Shown here piece after piece: positions 24,976-37,671 of a stretch of DNA of 64,000 nucleotides (within the stretch, counting starts at the first letter, position 1; every line of letters begins with the position of its first letter). The DNA comes from Certhia americana (lineage: Eukaryota; Chordata; Aves; Passeriformes; Certhiidae), in contig CM031878.1 in NCBI GenBank assembly GCA_018697195.1, positions 8,385,786 to 8,449,785 of the forward strand, written 5' to 3'. A model generated the notes under the pieces. That model worked only from the letters and a program-made list of their open reading frames with translations, did not search any database and was not told the DNA's origin. A program made the position numbers and the translations under genes.

Positions 24976-25504
24976 TGTCGTCGGGGACATGCTCTGCAGA
25001 GATTGCCAGTGATCTGGGTGAGCACTGGGAAGAGAAGTGATTAACCCCACCATTGGGTGTGTGATGGGTCCCTCCCTCATTCCCTTTCTCATGCCTAAGC
25101 CTCTCCCCCTACATCTTCCCTGCAGAAATGTTTCCTTTTCTTTAATGCTTGCCTTGAAAATAAAATACTAAAAAAAAAGAAAACCTGAAGGAACTGATAA
25201 ACTCCGTTTACCTATCTAGATAGCATCGGCTCCAAAGAGCCGGCCGGTGTGGGCTGTGCCAGGTGCAGTGCATGCCAGGGCTGCCCGAGCTGGGCAGTGA
25301 CGCCTCAGCCTTTCTGCTGCCTCCTGCCTGCCCCGTCAGCCTTCGCCAGTGCCAAGTGTGCAAACCAGGGCTGATAGCAGAAGGCAAAGGTCTCCTTGGC
25401 GTCACCTTGGCGAGGTGGCAGAGCTTGGGGCCACCCAGCAATGCCTCTCAGCACTGTGGACTGCACCAGCACTCGAGGCTGCTCGTTCATTGTCTGCACC
25501 CACA

Positions 25505-25566
25505 GAATTTTGGCATTTCCCTCTGGCCATGCTTGGAATTTTGGCATTTCCCCCTGGCCATGCTTG
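25505..25566 (+). repeat. Two-copy tandem duplication, 31-bp period
   Basis: A 31-bp unit beginning GAATTTTGGCATTTCC is repeated twice head to tail (25,505-25,535 and 25,536-25,566) with one substitution. It is a recent local duplication with no evident function. Confidence 0.9.
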
Positions 25567-27379
25567 GCTTTTGGGGCAGAGCCTTTCTGTTGAGCTCCAT
25601 GACTCGGAGCACTTGTAGGAATCCTGTGCCCCACACAGTGCCAGCACTCTGGGGTGCTGCACCCTCTCTTCCAGCTCACAGGCATTTCCCTGAGGACCCG
25701 GCTGCCAGACGACAGGGCCAAGATCTGCACAAATACAGGGATTTTGAACCCTGAGGTGTGGGTGAAGATGACTTCATGGAAGGATAACAAAGTCCCTTGC
25801 TTGCTCAGCGGGAAGTTGCTGAGCTCTAGGGGCTTCATCTGGAAACTGGGATATTCCAGGATATACTCTGAGGGTATATCCCCATTTAGGTCACTGAAAA
25901 TGTGGGGTGATGGAAAATCTTTGGCTGTCCGTGTGGGAATGTCCCATGCCAGGCTTGGTCAGTGGATGCTGCCTGTTGGCACAAGGTGGCAGCCCAGCCC
26001 AGCTTATTTTCAGCAGCATGTGTGTGGGGGAACCTGGGCCCTGCCATGACCTGCCCCTGTCCCCCAAATCTGGGGTGCATGTCCCCCACGGGGTGCTGCC
26101 CTACCCTGCCAGGGGTCAGAATTACAGGAGGGACAAGTCCTGCTGGTGGGGCAGCCCTGCCCCGGGCACACAGGGGTTGTATTTTGGCTGTCCTGGCTCC
26201 GCTGTACCTTCCGTCTGTGAGGAGATGTGGGGACAAAGGACAGGCTGGTAGGCAACAGTCCTTCAGCTCCTGGGCAAGAGGGGCTTTGGGGTCAGGCCAC
26301 ACCAGTTACAGAGTTCTTCTTTCAGGTACTCACCAGTACCAGAATCTTCTTTCAGGGGTTTTCTGAGCAAGGTGAACGTGGAGGAATTAACCAGCACAGC
26401 AAAAGTGAATGAGGGGCTCTTCCCCACCCTCTTTGGAGAGCAGGGAAACCCTGGAGTTTGTGATAACCAGTCCAAGGTGAGGGTGTTACAATGCATTTAG
26501 GATGTTCATGGACTTCTTACCCTGATGTACCTATGCACCTCCAGTAAAGGGATGGAGAGACTTCTTACAAAGTCTGGATGCTTTGGGGACTCCATTGTTT
26601 TGCCACCAGTTCTTACCTCTTGGTGTCAGCTATATTTCCATATCCTATTGCTTCCCTCTGAAAACGGCAGGCTGGAGGCTGGTTTGTGCCTGAAGTTCCC
26701 TGTGAATATGTTCAATGATACAGCTGTGAGGGGGCATGGCAGGTTCTCATTTCTTCCCTCAATCCGTGCTTGCCTTGCCAGGTGCATTTTTGTAAGAACA
26801 AGAAGAGCTGTGAAGTTCCTGACTTGAGGCTGTTCGGGGGATCTCTGTGATGGTGCCTGGCTCGGTTTTGGGGTTTATGCATGTCTCTGGAGCAGCCAAA
26901 GCTGCTGTTTGTGCATGCATTGCTAGACTGACTCTGTTTTGATGTTCATCCTTTCACATATCTGTTTGCTCATCTGTAATGGGGACACATAAAAATGCTG
27001 TTGATGTGATGGACCTTGTTAGAGGCCTTCTTAGAGACCCACTTACATTTCCTTTGGGTTTACAGTCACATCTCATGCCAGACCTGTTTATGCCTTGTTT
27101 TCATCTGAGCTTGACTTCCTAAGGCCAAGAGCTGAGCCCCCCCAATCCTTTCTGTCTTTGGAGGGTCTCACTTTCCAGGTTCTGCATGTTCATCTTTAAA
27201 ACCTTTTTTTTATAGGAGCTGCCCCTAGGTTCTGTAGAAATCTATGGCAGAAATATGCCTCTCTGCAGCTGATCTTTCATTCTGTGCATCTTTAGCTCAT
27301 CTGCATCTACATTTATAGAGGAAACCAGGTCAGAAGGGGCCCATAGAGCCCATTTGAACCATAGGGTCAAATCTAAGTA

Positions 27380-27466
27380 ACCTGATGTTCCTGACTGTGG
27401 CAGGAGGATTGGAACAAGATGGTCTTTCAGGTCCCTTCTGACCCGATCCATTCTGTGACTTTATGG
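27380..27466 (+). mobile_element. CR1 LINE extreme 3' end, + strand
   Basis: The segment contains the CR1 tail pattern 'GGATTGGAACAAGATGG', 'TTTCAGGTCCCTTCTGACCC', ending near ATTCTGTGACTTTATGG. Only the last 90 or so bases can be aligned with confidence. It may extend leftward in a more diverged form. Confidence 0.8.
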
Positions 27467-28475
27467 TCTGAAAGAGGGGCTGCCAACATTATCAGTGTGG
27501 GCTGGGCAGCAGCAAGCTGCTGGACTTCCAGAATGCCTTCTAGAGCATCCAGAAAAATCCTCTCTGAGCATCTACCTGTAGTCAACTTCTCAGTGTGCTC
27601 AGACGTGCAAACACACCCAGCACCACCGCAAGAGCATTGCTGCGCTCAAGGGGCAGCACATAGCAGAGAGGACAAACATTCCTGCCCCAAATCACAGCTG
27701 CTCATGGCCTGTCACCTCTTCTGCATGGGGTGGGACCCTCCGGACCCTCCCTAAGGTTTCAGCATGCTGCATGTAGGCAGGATGTTAGCTGCTGGCTAGT
27801 TTCCTGGACAGAGAAATGCCCACACCAGCTGTTATTTCTGCCTTAGCTTTTCTCACCCAAAAGGACATGTGGGAACAAACTGCTCTCAAACTGGGTTTTT
27901 TCAGCTCCCAGTGCCTGGCTCTGCCCCTCATGCCTTCATTTCAGTGAATGCACTCAATCCCTCACCAGGCTCTTGGGAGGATTGAGAATTAAACGATGCA
28001 AAAATCCCTGCCAGCTGCCCGCGTGGGGCTCTCGGATGAGTCTCACCGGCTCAGCGCGGGCGGGTGCACAAGAAACGAGGTCATGGCCACGGGGGAGGCA
28101 GGAGCCATGGCCCCTGGCTCCAAGCACCACAGCTGTCCCCATCCCAGGAGCACCTGCCAGGGTGCAGATCCCTGGCACTGTGCTGAAGAGGCACAAAGGG
28201 GCTCGGGGTCTGACTAAAGCCCTTGCACCCATGGGCTTTGCATTACACTGCTGGAGGATGCTGCAGCCATGCTGGCAGTGACAGCAATAATTGGGAAATG
28301 TTTTTTGGTTCTCTGAAGAAATTTCCAGCCTGGACAACCTACCTCCATATCTTTTACACTTAGAGCTGGAAAAGTAAAAAAGCCCAAGAAGAAAGCTCCC
28401 CTAAGAGAGCTGGTTTGACTTTAGTTCAGAGAGAAAAAAAATTACACCCCATATGTGATGTAGGGTTGATAAAAC
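27467..28475. other. Intergenic DNA between CR1 fragments
   Basis: I see no exon, RNA gene or repeat. A few CpG-containing lines near 28,020-28,110 are not dense enough to call an island. Confidence 0.5.
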
Positions 28476-28763
28476 ATAGATTCGCAGAATAAGCTGAGTT
28501 GGGACCCACAAGGGCCCACACGGATCATCAGGTCCAGCTCTTGGTTCTGCACAGGATATCCCTAAAAGTCACACCATGTGCCTGAGAACATTGTCCAAAT
28601 GCTTCTTGAGTTCTCTCAGGTTTGGTGTTGTGACCAGTTCCCTGTGGAGCCTGTTCCAGTGCCCAACCACCCTGTGGTGTGAAGAACCTTTTCCCAATAT
28701 CCACCATAAACCTCTCCTAAAACAACTTAAGACCATTCCTTTGGGTCCTGTCACTGGTCACCA
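28476..28763 (-). mobile_element. CR1 LINE 3'-end fragment, minus strand
   Basis: Read on the minus strand this is a typical avian CR1 3' end. On the + strand it begins with the tail region (GGGACCCACAAGGGCCCAC), continues through CACACCATGTGCCTGAGAAC and GAGCCTGTTCCAGTGCCCAA, and reaches TCCTGTCACTGGTCACC. It is of the same type as the copies at 30,543 (same strand) and 42,311 (opposite strand). There is no coding capacity. Confidence 0.93.
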
Positions 28764-30542
28764 CAGGATGATGAACACTCAAGTGACAGGTCGTGTCACC
28801 TTATGCCACTACATGAGTCCTTTGTTCACCATCTTCAGGCTGTGGAGGCTTACATGTAGATACTGCATAGTTCTCACCAGCAAAGCTTTCCAGTGGGAAT
28901 GCCCAAGGGCCAGGGGAGGAAGAGATCACAGCTCTCTTGTTCCAGTGGCTGCACTGCAGTGGAAGGCACTTGGCTACTTTTGGGGTACCCATCCCCAGGC
29001 TGTGCTCTCTAAACATGCTCCACAGGGACAAACTGTTTCCAGTTTGCTTCTTACCCCAACTGGGCTGGCTCTTTTTCATCTCTGCTCACTGCAGCTGGAA
29101 TAAACACACAGGGAAGCAGAGGGGTGCATGTGGCTCTCATAAAAATGTTGCTTGGTGGCCTTGCATCCACTTTAGTGCTGAATGGGTGAGGGAAGGAAAG
29201 AGGATAATGTTCATGAATTAAAGTTACAGCCCTTTCCTCCTCCGCTACTAATCCCCATTCAGATTTAATCAGACAAAGAGTCCTCCTGGTCTGAGCCATT
29301 GCAGCAACAGCCTGCTCCAGAGGGGCTGTGCCTCAGCAGCTGTTGTGTCAGCTCACAATGAAAGGACAAATGTGGCTTTGAGAGGTTGTGATCTGAAACA
29401 CAGCAGCAGGTACAGACAATGCCAAAGGGCATGAGAAAAATGTCAGCCAATGCCACTCAGATCTGTGCCTGATAGCTGAGCTAACCAGTCAGGTTACATT
29501 TTGGGAGTGTTGCAAGAGGAGTGTGAAGGGATGCTGAAAATCTTAAAGATGACAGACAGGCAGTGGAGAACTGGGAGAGCTGGATAAAAAACACAGGAGG
29601 TTCATGTGGTTTCTCTTTAGGACTGTGTCAGCCAGATGGGTCCAACATTTGTCAGGGAAAAGATCCTTTACCACAGAGTTCAGAATAGCTCAGATGGGAA
29701 TCTGAACAGACTCATTTGTGTGAGGGAAGGGAAAAAGAGTAGTGGTGTTCTGCAGGAAGGCTCCACAAGATCTTGGTCAGGAGGACATGGTTTGAAGCTG
29801 CCATATTGGTTATGGCCTGAAAAACTGGCAGGATAATAATTCTGCACTCCACCATGGAAAGAATTCATGAATATGAAGAGCTCTGCTCTAGCTGAGTTGA
29901 ACTTAAGGCCACAGGATACATCCTGAGGAGCAAATTACAAGACATCAAAGTTTGTTTTGGACAAAGAAATCATCTGGGGCAAAAAGAAATCTCTGAGCAT
30001 GATGCTGTATGAGGCAGTGCCCATATTCAGAGGTAAAGCATTAGATTCATCTCATCTGACATTTGCCTTCCTCTGAGCTAAGGTCCCTGGGCTTCCCTAA
30101 TGGTCAGTGGAGAAAAACACGTATTTTCAGGGCATCTAACCTGGTTTGAACATTCTCTTCAGGGTGAAGAGAACTGTTATCAAAAGGTGTTTGCATGGAT
30201 TATAAAGAGGGACACAATGGGAAGAGCTCAGAGACAGACACCCGGACTGCAGACACCTGCATTTGCAAAGCTAAATCCTGACCTAGAGGGAATGTCACAG
30301 AAGCCTAGGGGCATTCCTGCTCCAAAGGACACTCTGAGAGAATGAGCAATGAGGACACAAAACACTGAATCTGGTGGAAAACAGGTTCTCCAGGAGAAAA
30401 ATGTGGTCAATGACCCAGAGGTGACAAATCAGAGAGGACAAAGCATCTGCTCACACTGTAACACTGCAGCAGGACTGCAGCAGGACAAAGACAGGGCTAG
30501 AAAATGTTCTCAGGACCTCTGCCAAGGAACAGAACAGCTCAC
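28764..30542. other. Intergenic DNA, no gene recognised
   Basis: No exon or RNA gene seen. A small direct repeat (CTGCAGCAGGA twice) lies near 30,466-30,487. Parts could be old, unrecognisable LTR or LINE sequence. Confidence 0.45.
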
Positions 30543-30666
30543 AAAATCACAGAATCATGGAATATGCTGAGTTAGAAGGGACCCACAAGGATCATTGAGT
30601 CCAATACTTAGCCCTGCAAAGGATATCACAAGAGTCATACCATATGCCTGAGAGCATCATCCAAAA
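30543..30666 (-). mobile_element. CR1 LINE 3' tail, minus strand
   Basis: A short CR1 tail with the + strand order AATCACAGAATCATGG, GGGACCCACAAGGATCATTG, TGCCTGAGAGCATCATCC. It is heavily 5'-truncated (about 125 bp) and belongs to the same type as the 28,476 copy. Confidence 0.9.
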
Positions 30667-32367
30667 TTGTACAGGTATGCACAAATTCAGTGTCAGGAAA
30701 AAGCCAGCTCTCCTGCTTTTGCTCCATGCCAGTCAAGGCACTGGCATATCCCACACCTACCAAACAGCAAAAGCTGCCTGAGTGGTGGTATAAGCACTCA
30801 AAAATGTAGAAATTATGAGACTGAGAGCATCCAAAGCTGATGGCTTTGGAATAAGGTGCAAGGATGAGTTTTGAGAAACCCTTGTGTGCAGAGGGGAAGT
30901 CCTTTGTCTTTGTTTGATTCTGTGAGAGAGCTGCCAGCTCCCAGGTGTGCTGCTTGCTTGGCTTTTGGCCAAGACTCCGGAGTGCATCACAGCCCCGCTT
31001 TCCTTGCTGTTGGGAGGGGCTCCTGGTTTGGCTGATGGCCCAACACACACCTAAAGCACTAGAAAAGCTCTGCCCTTCCTTACAGAAAGATGGGACATAG
31101 AACAGATGGCAGCTCCCCCATCCCCACATTCAGATGTAATTTGTACTAAAACAGTGCCTATGGGGTTGGCTTCAGGGCATCCTGCAGTTACATGTTTTGG
31201 TCTGTGAAAACTCACTCTGCCAGCATAGAATTGGTGAGGCCACAGGGAGAAAATTCTGGCAAATGACACCAGAACTGGACAGTTTTCTGGTAAATCCTCG
31301 AATTACAAGCAGCCCCCAAGAAACAAATTAGGTTCAACCTACGAGGCTCCTGCATACCCCCAACCACTCAAACCTCCAGATCCTGCAGGGAAATTTTAAT
31401 TGCTGCTTGGTGTCATCTTAGCAGAACTTTCCACAAAAAAGCAGAACTTGGGCTGCTTGGTATTTTGATGGAAGACCTCTAGAGAAACTTGTATGCCTTA
31501 TGGGAAGGTGTATGTAGACTGGAATGCTTTTCTTCTACATCTGTGTTGTCTCTGTAGGGTATCCTAGTGCCAGAATATCAGTGGTTTTTTTGCAGTTGGG
31601 CTTGTGATGAATGCTGCCTGCTGCCATCAGCCTGAGGAACTGGGTTTTCCCCTGTAGATATGTCAGCCAAGGCTTGGCTCTAAGGAGCTTCTGGATGCAG
31701 AATACAGTACCAGTGTCACCATATGGGAACAGGAGGTGATAGCAGGCTGGATGAGAACTGCAGACTGGAGGGGAGCTGTTAGGTATGGGAAGAGGCAGAC
31801 ATAGGATAAAAATCCTGTGATAGAAGCAAAAATTGCTTTACCTGACATGTTTGTGAGACATCAGCATTTTTGTATGGCACAAATAATCCACAGTAGATAA
31901 ATGGCTGGAAATTAAGGATAAAAAGGCAGGAAAAAATTATGGTTCTGACTAAAATTTCCTTCATTTTGGATGCTGACTTTCTTTAGATTTGTGTAGTTAC
32001 AAGTCACTATTTTTCCAAGCAGAATTTTCTGTTAATGCATGTAGCTTCGAACATAAAAGCAAACAGCATCTGGAAGCAAACTACTTAAAGTGAGTGCCAT
32101 TAAGAATTTCAATCTGGAAACCACAAGATGATTCCTAGCACATGTAAATGACTCCGCCAATCTGTTTCTTTCCTACCCGATAAGCATGACAATGGCACCA
32201 TGATTCTTTTCCTGGTTGGGGGTCTTGCTGCTTACCTCGGCTTTATGAGCAGGCTTGAATCAGCATCTCCCTGATGGAGAGAAGGCAGGAGAACTCCCAC
32301 GATCACAGGCAGTACCCAGGCCACATAGGCAGTACCATCCTAAAGGAAAGCCGTGTAAAGTGAAGTC
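30667..32367. other. Intergenic DNA, no gene recognised
   Basis: I see no exon, RNA gene or clear repeat here. Open frames on the minus strand up to about 160 codons encode nothing I recognise. Confidence 0.5.
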
Positions 32368-33062
32368 ATTCACAGAACCTCAGAATCCAAACATCCCCAC
32401 TGCTATGGGCAGGAGCACCTTTCCCCAGACTAGGTTGCTCAGTGCTCCATCCAGCCTGGCCTAGAACACTTCTAGGCATGGGACATCCATAATTGCTCTA
32501 GGCAATCTGTGCCAGGGCCTCACCACCCTCACGGTAAAGAATTTATTTCTAATATCTAATCTAAACTCACCCTCTTTCAGTTGGAAGCCATTCTCCTTTG
32601 TCCTGTCACTGCATGTCCTTGTGAAAAATACCTCTCCATTGTTCTTGTTGGCTCCCTTAGGGTACTTGGAGGCCTCAATAAGGTCACCTTTTCTTTTCCA
32701 GGCTGAACAATTCCAGCTCTCTCAGCCTTTCCCCACAGAAGAGGTGCTCCATCCCTCCAGCCATCTGGGTTTCTTCCCTCTGGGTTCACTCCAGCAGGTC
32801 CCTGTCCCTCCTGTGCTGTGCCCCAGCTCTGGATGCAGTGCTCCAGGTGTGTCTCAGCAGAGCAGAGGGGCAGAATCCCCTCCCTGCCCTGCTGCCCACG
32901 GGGCTCTGGATACAGCCCAGGACACGTTTGGCTCTCTGGGCTGGCAGTGCCATGGCTGGAACATGTCCAGCCTCTCACCCCCAGCACTCCCAATTCCTTC
33001 TGGGCAGGGCTGTTCTCTGCTCATTCCTCAGCCTGTGCTGATTCTCCAAGCTCTGGCAGCAT
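32368..33062 (-). mobile_element. CR1 LINE fragment of about 0.7 kb, minus strand
   Basis: The longest CR1 remnant in the window. On the minus strand it includes a stretch resembling the end of the reverse-transcriptase frame (GGACATGTTCCAGCCATGG, then GTGTCCTGGGCTG). The 3' untranslated pattern follows: AGGCTGAGAGAGCTGG, ATTCTTTACCGTGAGGGTGG and CCAGGCTGGATGGAGC. Frames are broken and it is 5'-truncated, so it cannot move on its own. It is a different CR1 type from the 28,476, 30,543 and 42,311 copies. Confidence 0.93.
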
Positions 33063-34387
33063 TTAGTCTCCCACTGGCAATGGAAACAGCTTTGATAATG
33101 ACTAGAAATTCTAAAACCATCAAATAATTTAAAAGACGGGCTCCCTAGGGAAGAGTAATGGCATATGCAAACGGTTACCTAATCACAGTCTAATTACCCA
33201 ACTGGAATTTGGCCAGGACGCTGAGATTAAGAGCAGTACCCTAAGGAAAGGGTTTTAGGGTCTCTGGTGAGTGCACACACTTGGGATCTTGTACTTTGTA
33301 CTTGGCTCTGTGCACTTAGCAGAAATTGTAGAGGGTCAGAAAGCATGCCAAAAAACCACTCTGGGCCAAGCAAATGATACTTCTTCACAGCCTCATACTT
33401 CTAGAAATTAGACAGCCACCTCTGCCTTCCAGCAGCTCTTAGACATCTCAAAAACTAATGGGCAGGGGCAGCTTTTTGTTCAGATGGTGGCCCCTGGCCT
33501 AACCTTCTGCTGGGTATCCCTGTTATGATCCTATCAAATTGTATTGATGGATGTCACCACAGACTGTGTGGCTTCAGTGCCCAGATTTGACAGATTCGGA
33601 GAGGGAATGGCATCTCAGCAGATTGGAAAAGTTTGTTTCCCATAGGAAGCAGCTCTCCAATCCCTGCTACACCACTCTGCTGTCCACTGCTGCGCCTGAC
33701 TTTATCTCAATGGCATTACTGTGTTGCTGCCTCTTCCTCCAGGACTATTTTACTTTTGTGTGTGTCCCTTTCCTCAGAAAGAACCACTAGTTTCTTGCAC
33801 AAGGCAAGACCTGGCAAACTCAGGCCAGTTAAAGGCATTTCTTGAACCCATGCTTTGACTGTAGGCTCTGAGAGAAGTTTCAGCTGAGCTATTCTCAGGC
33901 AGATGGGAAGAGATGAGGCAGAAGAGAAACAGGGAGGGAAATGACAGCCCTGGAATCAAGCAGGTGCTTTTCAGGGCGGAGATGGGGGTTGAGGGCTCCT
34001 TCTCTTTGAGTGGGTTCAGATTCAGACAAGTGTCCCAGGTTTGCCAAGGGATGGCTGTGGAGTCATGGTGTGCTGCAGAGGCATTGAAGTGAGGCCCAGG
34101 GCTGCCCCATCACCCCACACTTATAATCCAGTGACCAGGGACTGCTTACCTTCAGCTTTCACAGCTTCCTGCCAAGGCAAGCCACGACTGTGGCAGGATC
34201 CTTGCAGACCCCTTATCACAAGGCCAATGTTTAAATACCCTATCTCTCCCAGGCTGTTTCCCTCCAACCTTTGCTGATTTTCCTAAGCAACTTTATGTAA
34301 CCAGCTGGGCTGGATTTCCATGAGTGTAGAGCAAAGGCTTATTGACCTTATCTGTTGTTTTATGACAGAAAAGAAAGTTGGAAGAGC

Positions 34388-34458
34388 AGTTTTTCCCCCT
34401 CTTTTTATTTTTTAAATTTTTTGTAAAAAAATTTTTATTACATTTTATTTCTTTTTGT
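34388..34458 (+). repeat. T-rich low-complexity tract
   Basis: Alternating T and A runs with little else, next to the poly(T) tract at 34,868. It is simple sequence. Confidence 0.8.
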
Positions 34459-34865
34459 CCTAGTCTCTCTCAGAAGAGGCTCAAAGAATTCATGGATGAT
34501 GTCTCTTCTTATTGAAGCATACAATGATAATATGCAGCCCAAGAAACATAAGAAATTTGGGATTGCTAGCTACAGTTTCGAATTTTGCATTTGTATTTGC
34601 ATTTTATCAACTTATTTCACTCAAAGATACGAAACAGTCCCCAGATAATGCTCATTCTATTCACCTGGCATCAGAGATAGAAGGTGAAATTCAGGAACAT
34701 GGTAATAAAGTGTTATGGTCCATAAAACAACTTTCAGGCTGTAATGCTGCATGTTTTGTGACTTATCTTCACCCGCAGTTTGCTCTGTTATTAAGGGAAC
34801 CGTGCCCCACAGCTGCCAGGCACACTGTATTGTGGACACAGGTATGTAAAATCTGAAGAGTCCTT

Positions 34866-34867
<2 letters not shown>

Positions 34868-34901
<34 letters not shown>
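34868..34901 (+). repeat. Poly(T) 28 followed by poly(A) 6
   Basis: A run of 28 T followed at once by 6 A. It is simple sequence and could fold into a short hairpin. Length is unreliable because homopolymers are error-prone. Confidence 0.9.
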
Positions 34902-35549
34902 GGAGCTTTGAGGGAGGAATGGGGAAAAAACTACAATATGGACAGTGAAATATTTCTTAATTATTTGTTATTGCTTGTCTAGCACTTGCACAGTGCTAGA
35001 CATTGCACAGGCATTTAATGAAATGGACAAGCTTCTCTTATCTTTGCATTCAAAATTCTTTGGAAAAGGATTTTTCTAAATCTTCTGGAAACAGGGACAA
35101 AAAGGGGAGTGAAAATGTAAACTAGAGAGACTCCTGGTGAACTGGGGAGAACAGAACTGCAAAATGCTTGATTTCTGCACACCCCTTCAAGGAAGCTGGT
35201 GGCAAAAAGTGTCACAACAGGGCTTTTACTCCATTATTGCAGCTCCAGAAGTTTGGAAGAAGGAGGGCCAGCTTGCTTGCCTGCCTGCCTGCTTTCCCCC
35301 TTTTCTTCAGGTAGCAGGAAGGCATGGTACACATGCACACTGCTTGAATTCCAGCACTATGGAAAAGCTTAGCTGGGAAGTTAAACAACCTGTTTGCATA
35401 GGAAGTGTTGGTCACTTGGCTTCTTCAATAGGGCTGGTGGCTCCCCTGAACTGTGTGAGGTTGGCCTTTCCCTGCTATGGGCTTTATTCCTCCAGAAAGT
35501 GATTTTACAAGAGCACTATAAAAATTCTCTGACAAAAAACAGGTTATAC

Positions 35550-35672
35550 ACTTATAAATAATAAAAATAAATAAATAAATAAATGAAAACAGTATCATAT
35601 AAATATAATATATATAGTATCTATTACATAAATACAATAAATATCATGTAAATAATATATTTATATCCCATA
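35550..35672 (+). repeat. AT-rich low-complexity region with an AAAT run
   Basis: AATA/AAAT tetranucleotide repeats pass into TA-rich sequence for about 120 bp with almost no G or C. It is simple sequence. Confidence 0.9.
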
Positions 35673-37019
35673 TTTTTCATGGATCTTACCAAGGCATTAT
35701 TTCTTTTAATGTAGAACCCCTCTTTTGCTCTGCTGCTCTCAGGTAGCAGGTACACTTTGATTAAAAAATCACTCCAGAGAGGAGAAACTATGTCAGCTGC
35801 CCCACAGCAAAGTGAAAGATACCCAATATTCCTGAGGGGTAACTTTAATGCCTGTGATAGTCTTTCCTAGAGGTTGACTGACTTGGTGGCTTTTTGACTG
35901 TGGTGTTGGGAAGGCAAAGCCAGTCAAGCAGGCAGGAGAACCTTTGTGGTCTCATGGTGCTTCTTCCTCAGAGCCTATTGCTTCTTCTGTGTTTGCCAAC
36001 AATTTCAACTTTGACAAATACCTCATCTTCTATGTCTGACAAACGTTCATCTTCAAAGAATAAAAACTACAAAAAGCAAGAGAAAAGCTACTTCCCTAGG
36101 CTCCTCTATTGAAGAATAACCTTGTGCACTGCTCAGATATCTGCTAATGTGAACAGAACCATAACTGAAGACACAGCTGTAAGGCAGAAAACAAGCCTAG
36201 GTGGGGTAAGGGGGGGTTTGCACCTTGTCATGTTACAAATAGCTCCTCTTGGAAAGGGAAAATATCTGATTTACTCAAAATAAAATATGTATTTACTCCC
36301 TTTTATAACAGAAGCCATGGCTCAATTTAGACATGAATCAAAGAGGAGTATGGAGCAGCAGAATGGGTGTCACCTGTCCCTGTAGAATCAAAAGCTGACC
36401 ATCTCACAGTACTCCATCAATCCCTGTAGCTGATCAGTGGCACTAAGACCAGGCAATACTGGTTTTATCCTGAGGTAACCAGCCATGCACAATACATGCC
36501 ACTTATACTTGAGAAGTGCTAACTCAAACTGAAAAGGTGCAAAACACAAATAATACAGCGAGAAACAGGGATCTCTGGACTTCTTGGGGAAAAATGCCTT
36601 TTTTTTTTAATCTGAAAAAGCAAAATTAGAAGATGGAGTTGTTGTCTCATGTCTAAATATTAGAAAAACAGAAGCATTATTTTAACTGGAAGGTGAAGCC
36701 GGCAGGATGATGAACAACAATAGAGGGTGTAATGGTTCCTGTAAAGTGCCATAGGAAATACCCAAACTGTTTGTAAAGGAGACAGAGCTGGGGAAAAGGG
36801 GCAGTGTAGCTGTAGGAACAGGGGTTCTGATCCCAGGGGTCTCCTCACTATCAGACTGCCAGACAGCAGGTATGTGTTGAGGAGGGGATAGTTAAGCTAA
36901 ACGCAGCCAAGAATAAATACTGCTCAAAGTACAGTATTTCAGCTGGCCAGAATGATCATTTCAGCCTAAGGTTGAGGCTTTCAGGGTATCTGAGTGTCCT
37001 TCAGCTCGTGGATATGCTA

Positions 37020-37119
37020 GGATATTAATAGTGTGTCCACCAGGATCAGGGAAGTGATTGTACCTCAGTATCAACTGGTGATACTGGTGAGATCACACCT
37101 TGTGTCCTGTGTCCAGTTC
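37020..37119 (+). mobile_element. CR1 LINE, 5' piece of an interrupted copy
   Basis: The sequence follows the CR1 order GTGTGTCCACCAGGATCAG, GGGAAGTGATTGTACC, ACTGGTGAGATCACACC, TGTGTCCAGTTC. This is the region just before 'TGGGCCC' in CR1. It stops abruptly where the LTR at 37,120 begins and resumes at 37,672. Confidence 0.85.
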
Positions 37120-37671
37120 TGAGGCGAAGCCCTTGGCTTTATCTGGTTCTTCTCAGGGTCAGGATTAAAAGTACAAGAGACAGAATTCATGTTTGGACTT
37201 GGATGTTTATTATTTCTTATCTACTTTACAGCCCCACTGACCATGAGTGCTTCTATATGCTAAGTTAACAGAGCAAAAATAAAGTACAAAGTTATGCCTT
37301 CAAGGTATTTTTAAGCCTAAACTACCCAATTATGAGATGCTAACTAATTTCTTTTTTCTTCTAACCCAATAACTAATCACCCATATTCCACACTGCTGAT
37401 TTTTCACCCAATCACACAAAATCACCCAAACTTGTGAAGAAGACTGTGCCCTAAACCCTCCATTTTGTTACATACATATTACTATATCCCCAAACCTGCA
37501 AACTCTAAATATTTCACCATAACACACTTCTATTCAACTACACACTCATAATTTCAGAGTTATCACTCAATTTTGGAAGCCTTTTCCATGGCCTCAGGTC
37601 AAATGCAGTGTATCTTTGAGGATCATTCCCTGTCAGCACAGAAAGCCTAAAATCCTCAGGGTTCCAACGCA
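37120..37671 (-). mobile_element. Solo LTR of an avian endogenous retrovirus, inserted in CR1
   Basis: A 552-bp element starting TG and ending CA, flanked on both sides by GTTC (37,116-37,119 and 37,672-37,675). That fits a 4-bp target-site duplication. Removing it and one GTTC restores a continuous CR1. On the minus strand it begins TGCGTTGGAACCC, has a polyadenylation signal AATAAA (as TTTATT at 37,206-37,211) and ends after an R/U5-like tail of about 90 bases. No internal retroviral genes or second LTR are present, so it is a solo LTR left by recombination. A 4-bp duplication fits gammaretrovirus-like elements, but the class is an inference. It contains no viral coding sequence. Confidence 0.85.

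Larger units (their letters stand above)
20619..27379. other. Intergenic DNA, no gene recognised
   Basis: No exon, RNA gene or clear transposon was seen. Two very short tandem duplications (24,927-24,975 and 25,505-25,566) and an A-rich tract near 25,155-25,185 are the only repeats noted. If CpG island 1 also fires rightward, part of this could be transcribed, but no exon supports it. Confidence 0.55.
33063..37019. other. Intergenic AT-rich DNA with T-rich and A-rich tracts
   Basis: No exon or RNA gene recognised. The region becomes AT-richer than DNA further left and holds several low-complexity tracts listed separately. An open frame of 114 codons at 34,512-34,856 resembles no protein I know. 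Confidence 0.5.

Noticed and set aside
34512..34856. Plus-strand open frame of 114 codons with a hydrophobic stretch
   Set aside because: It resembles no known protein, and it lies in AT-rich DNA between T-rich tracts.
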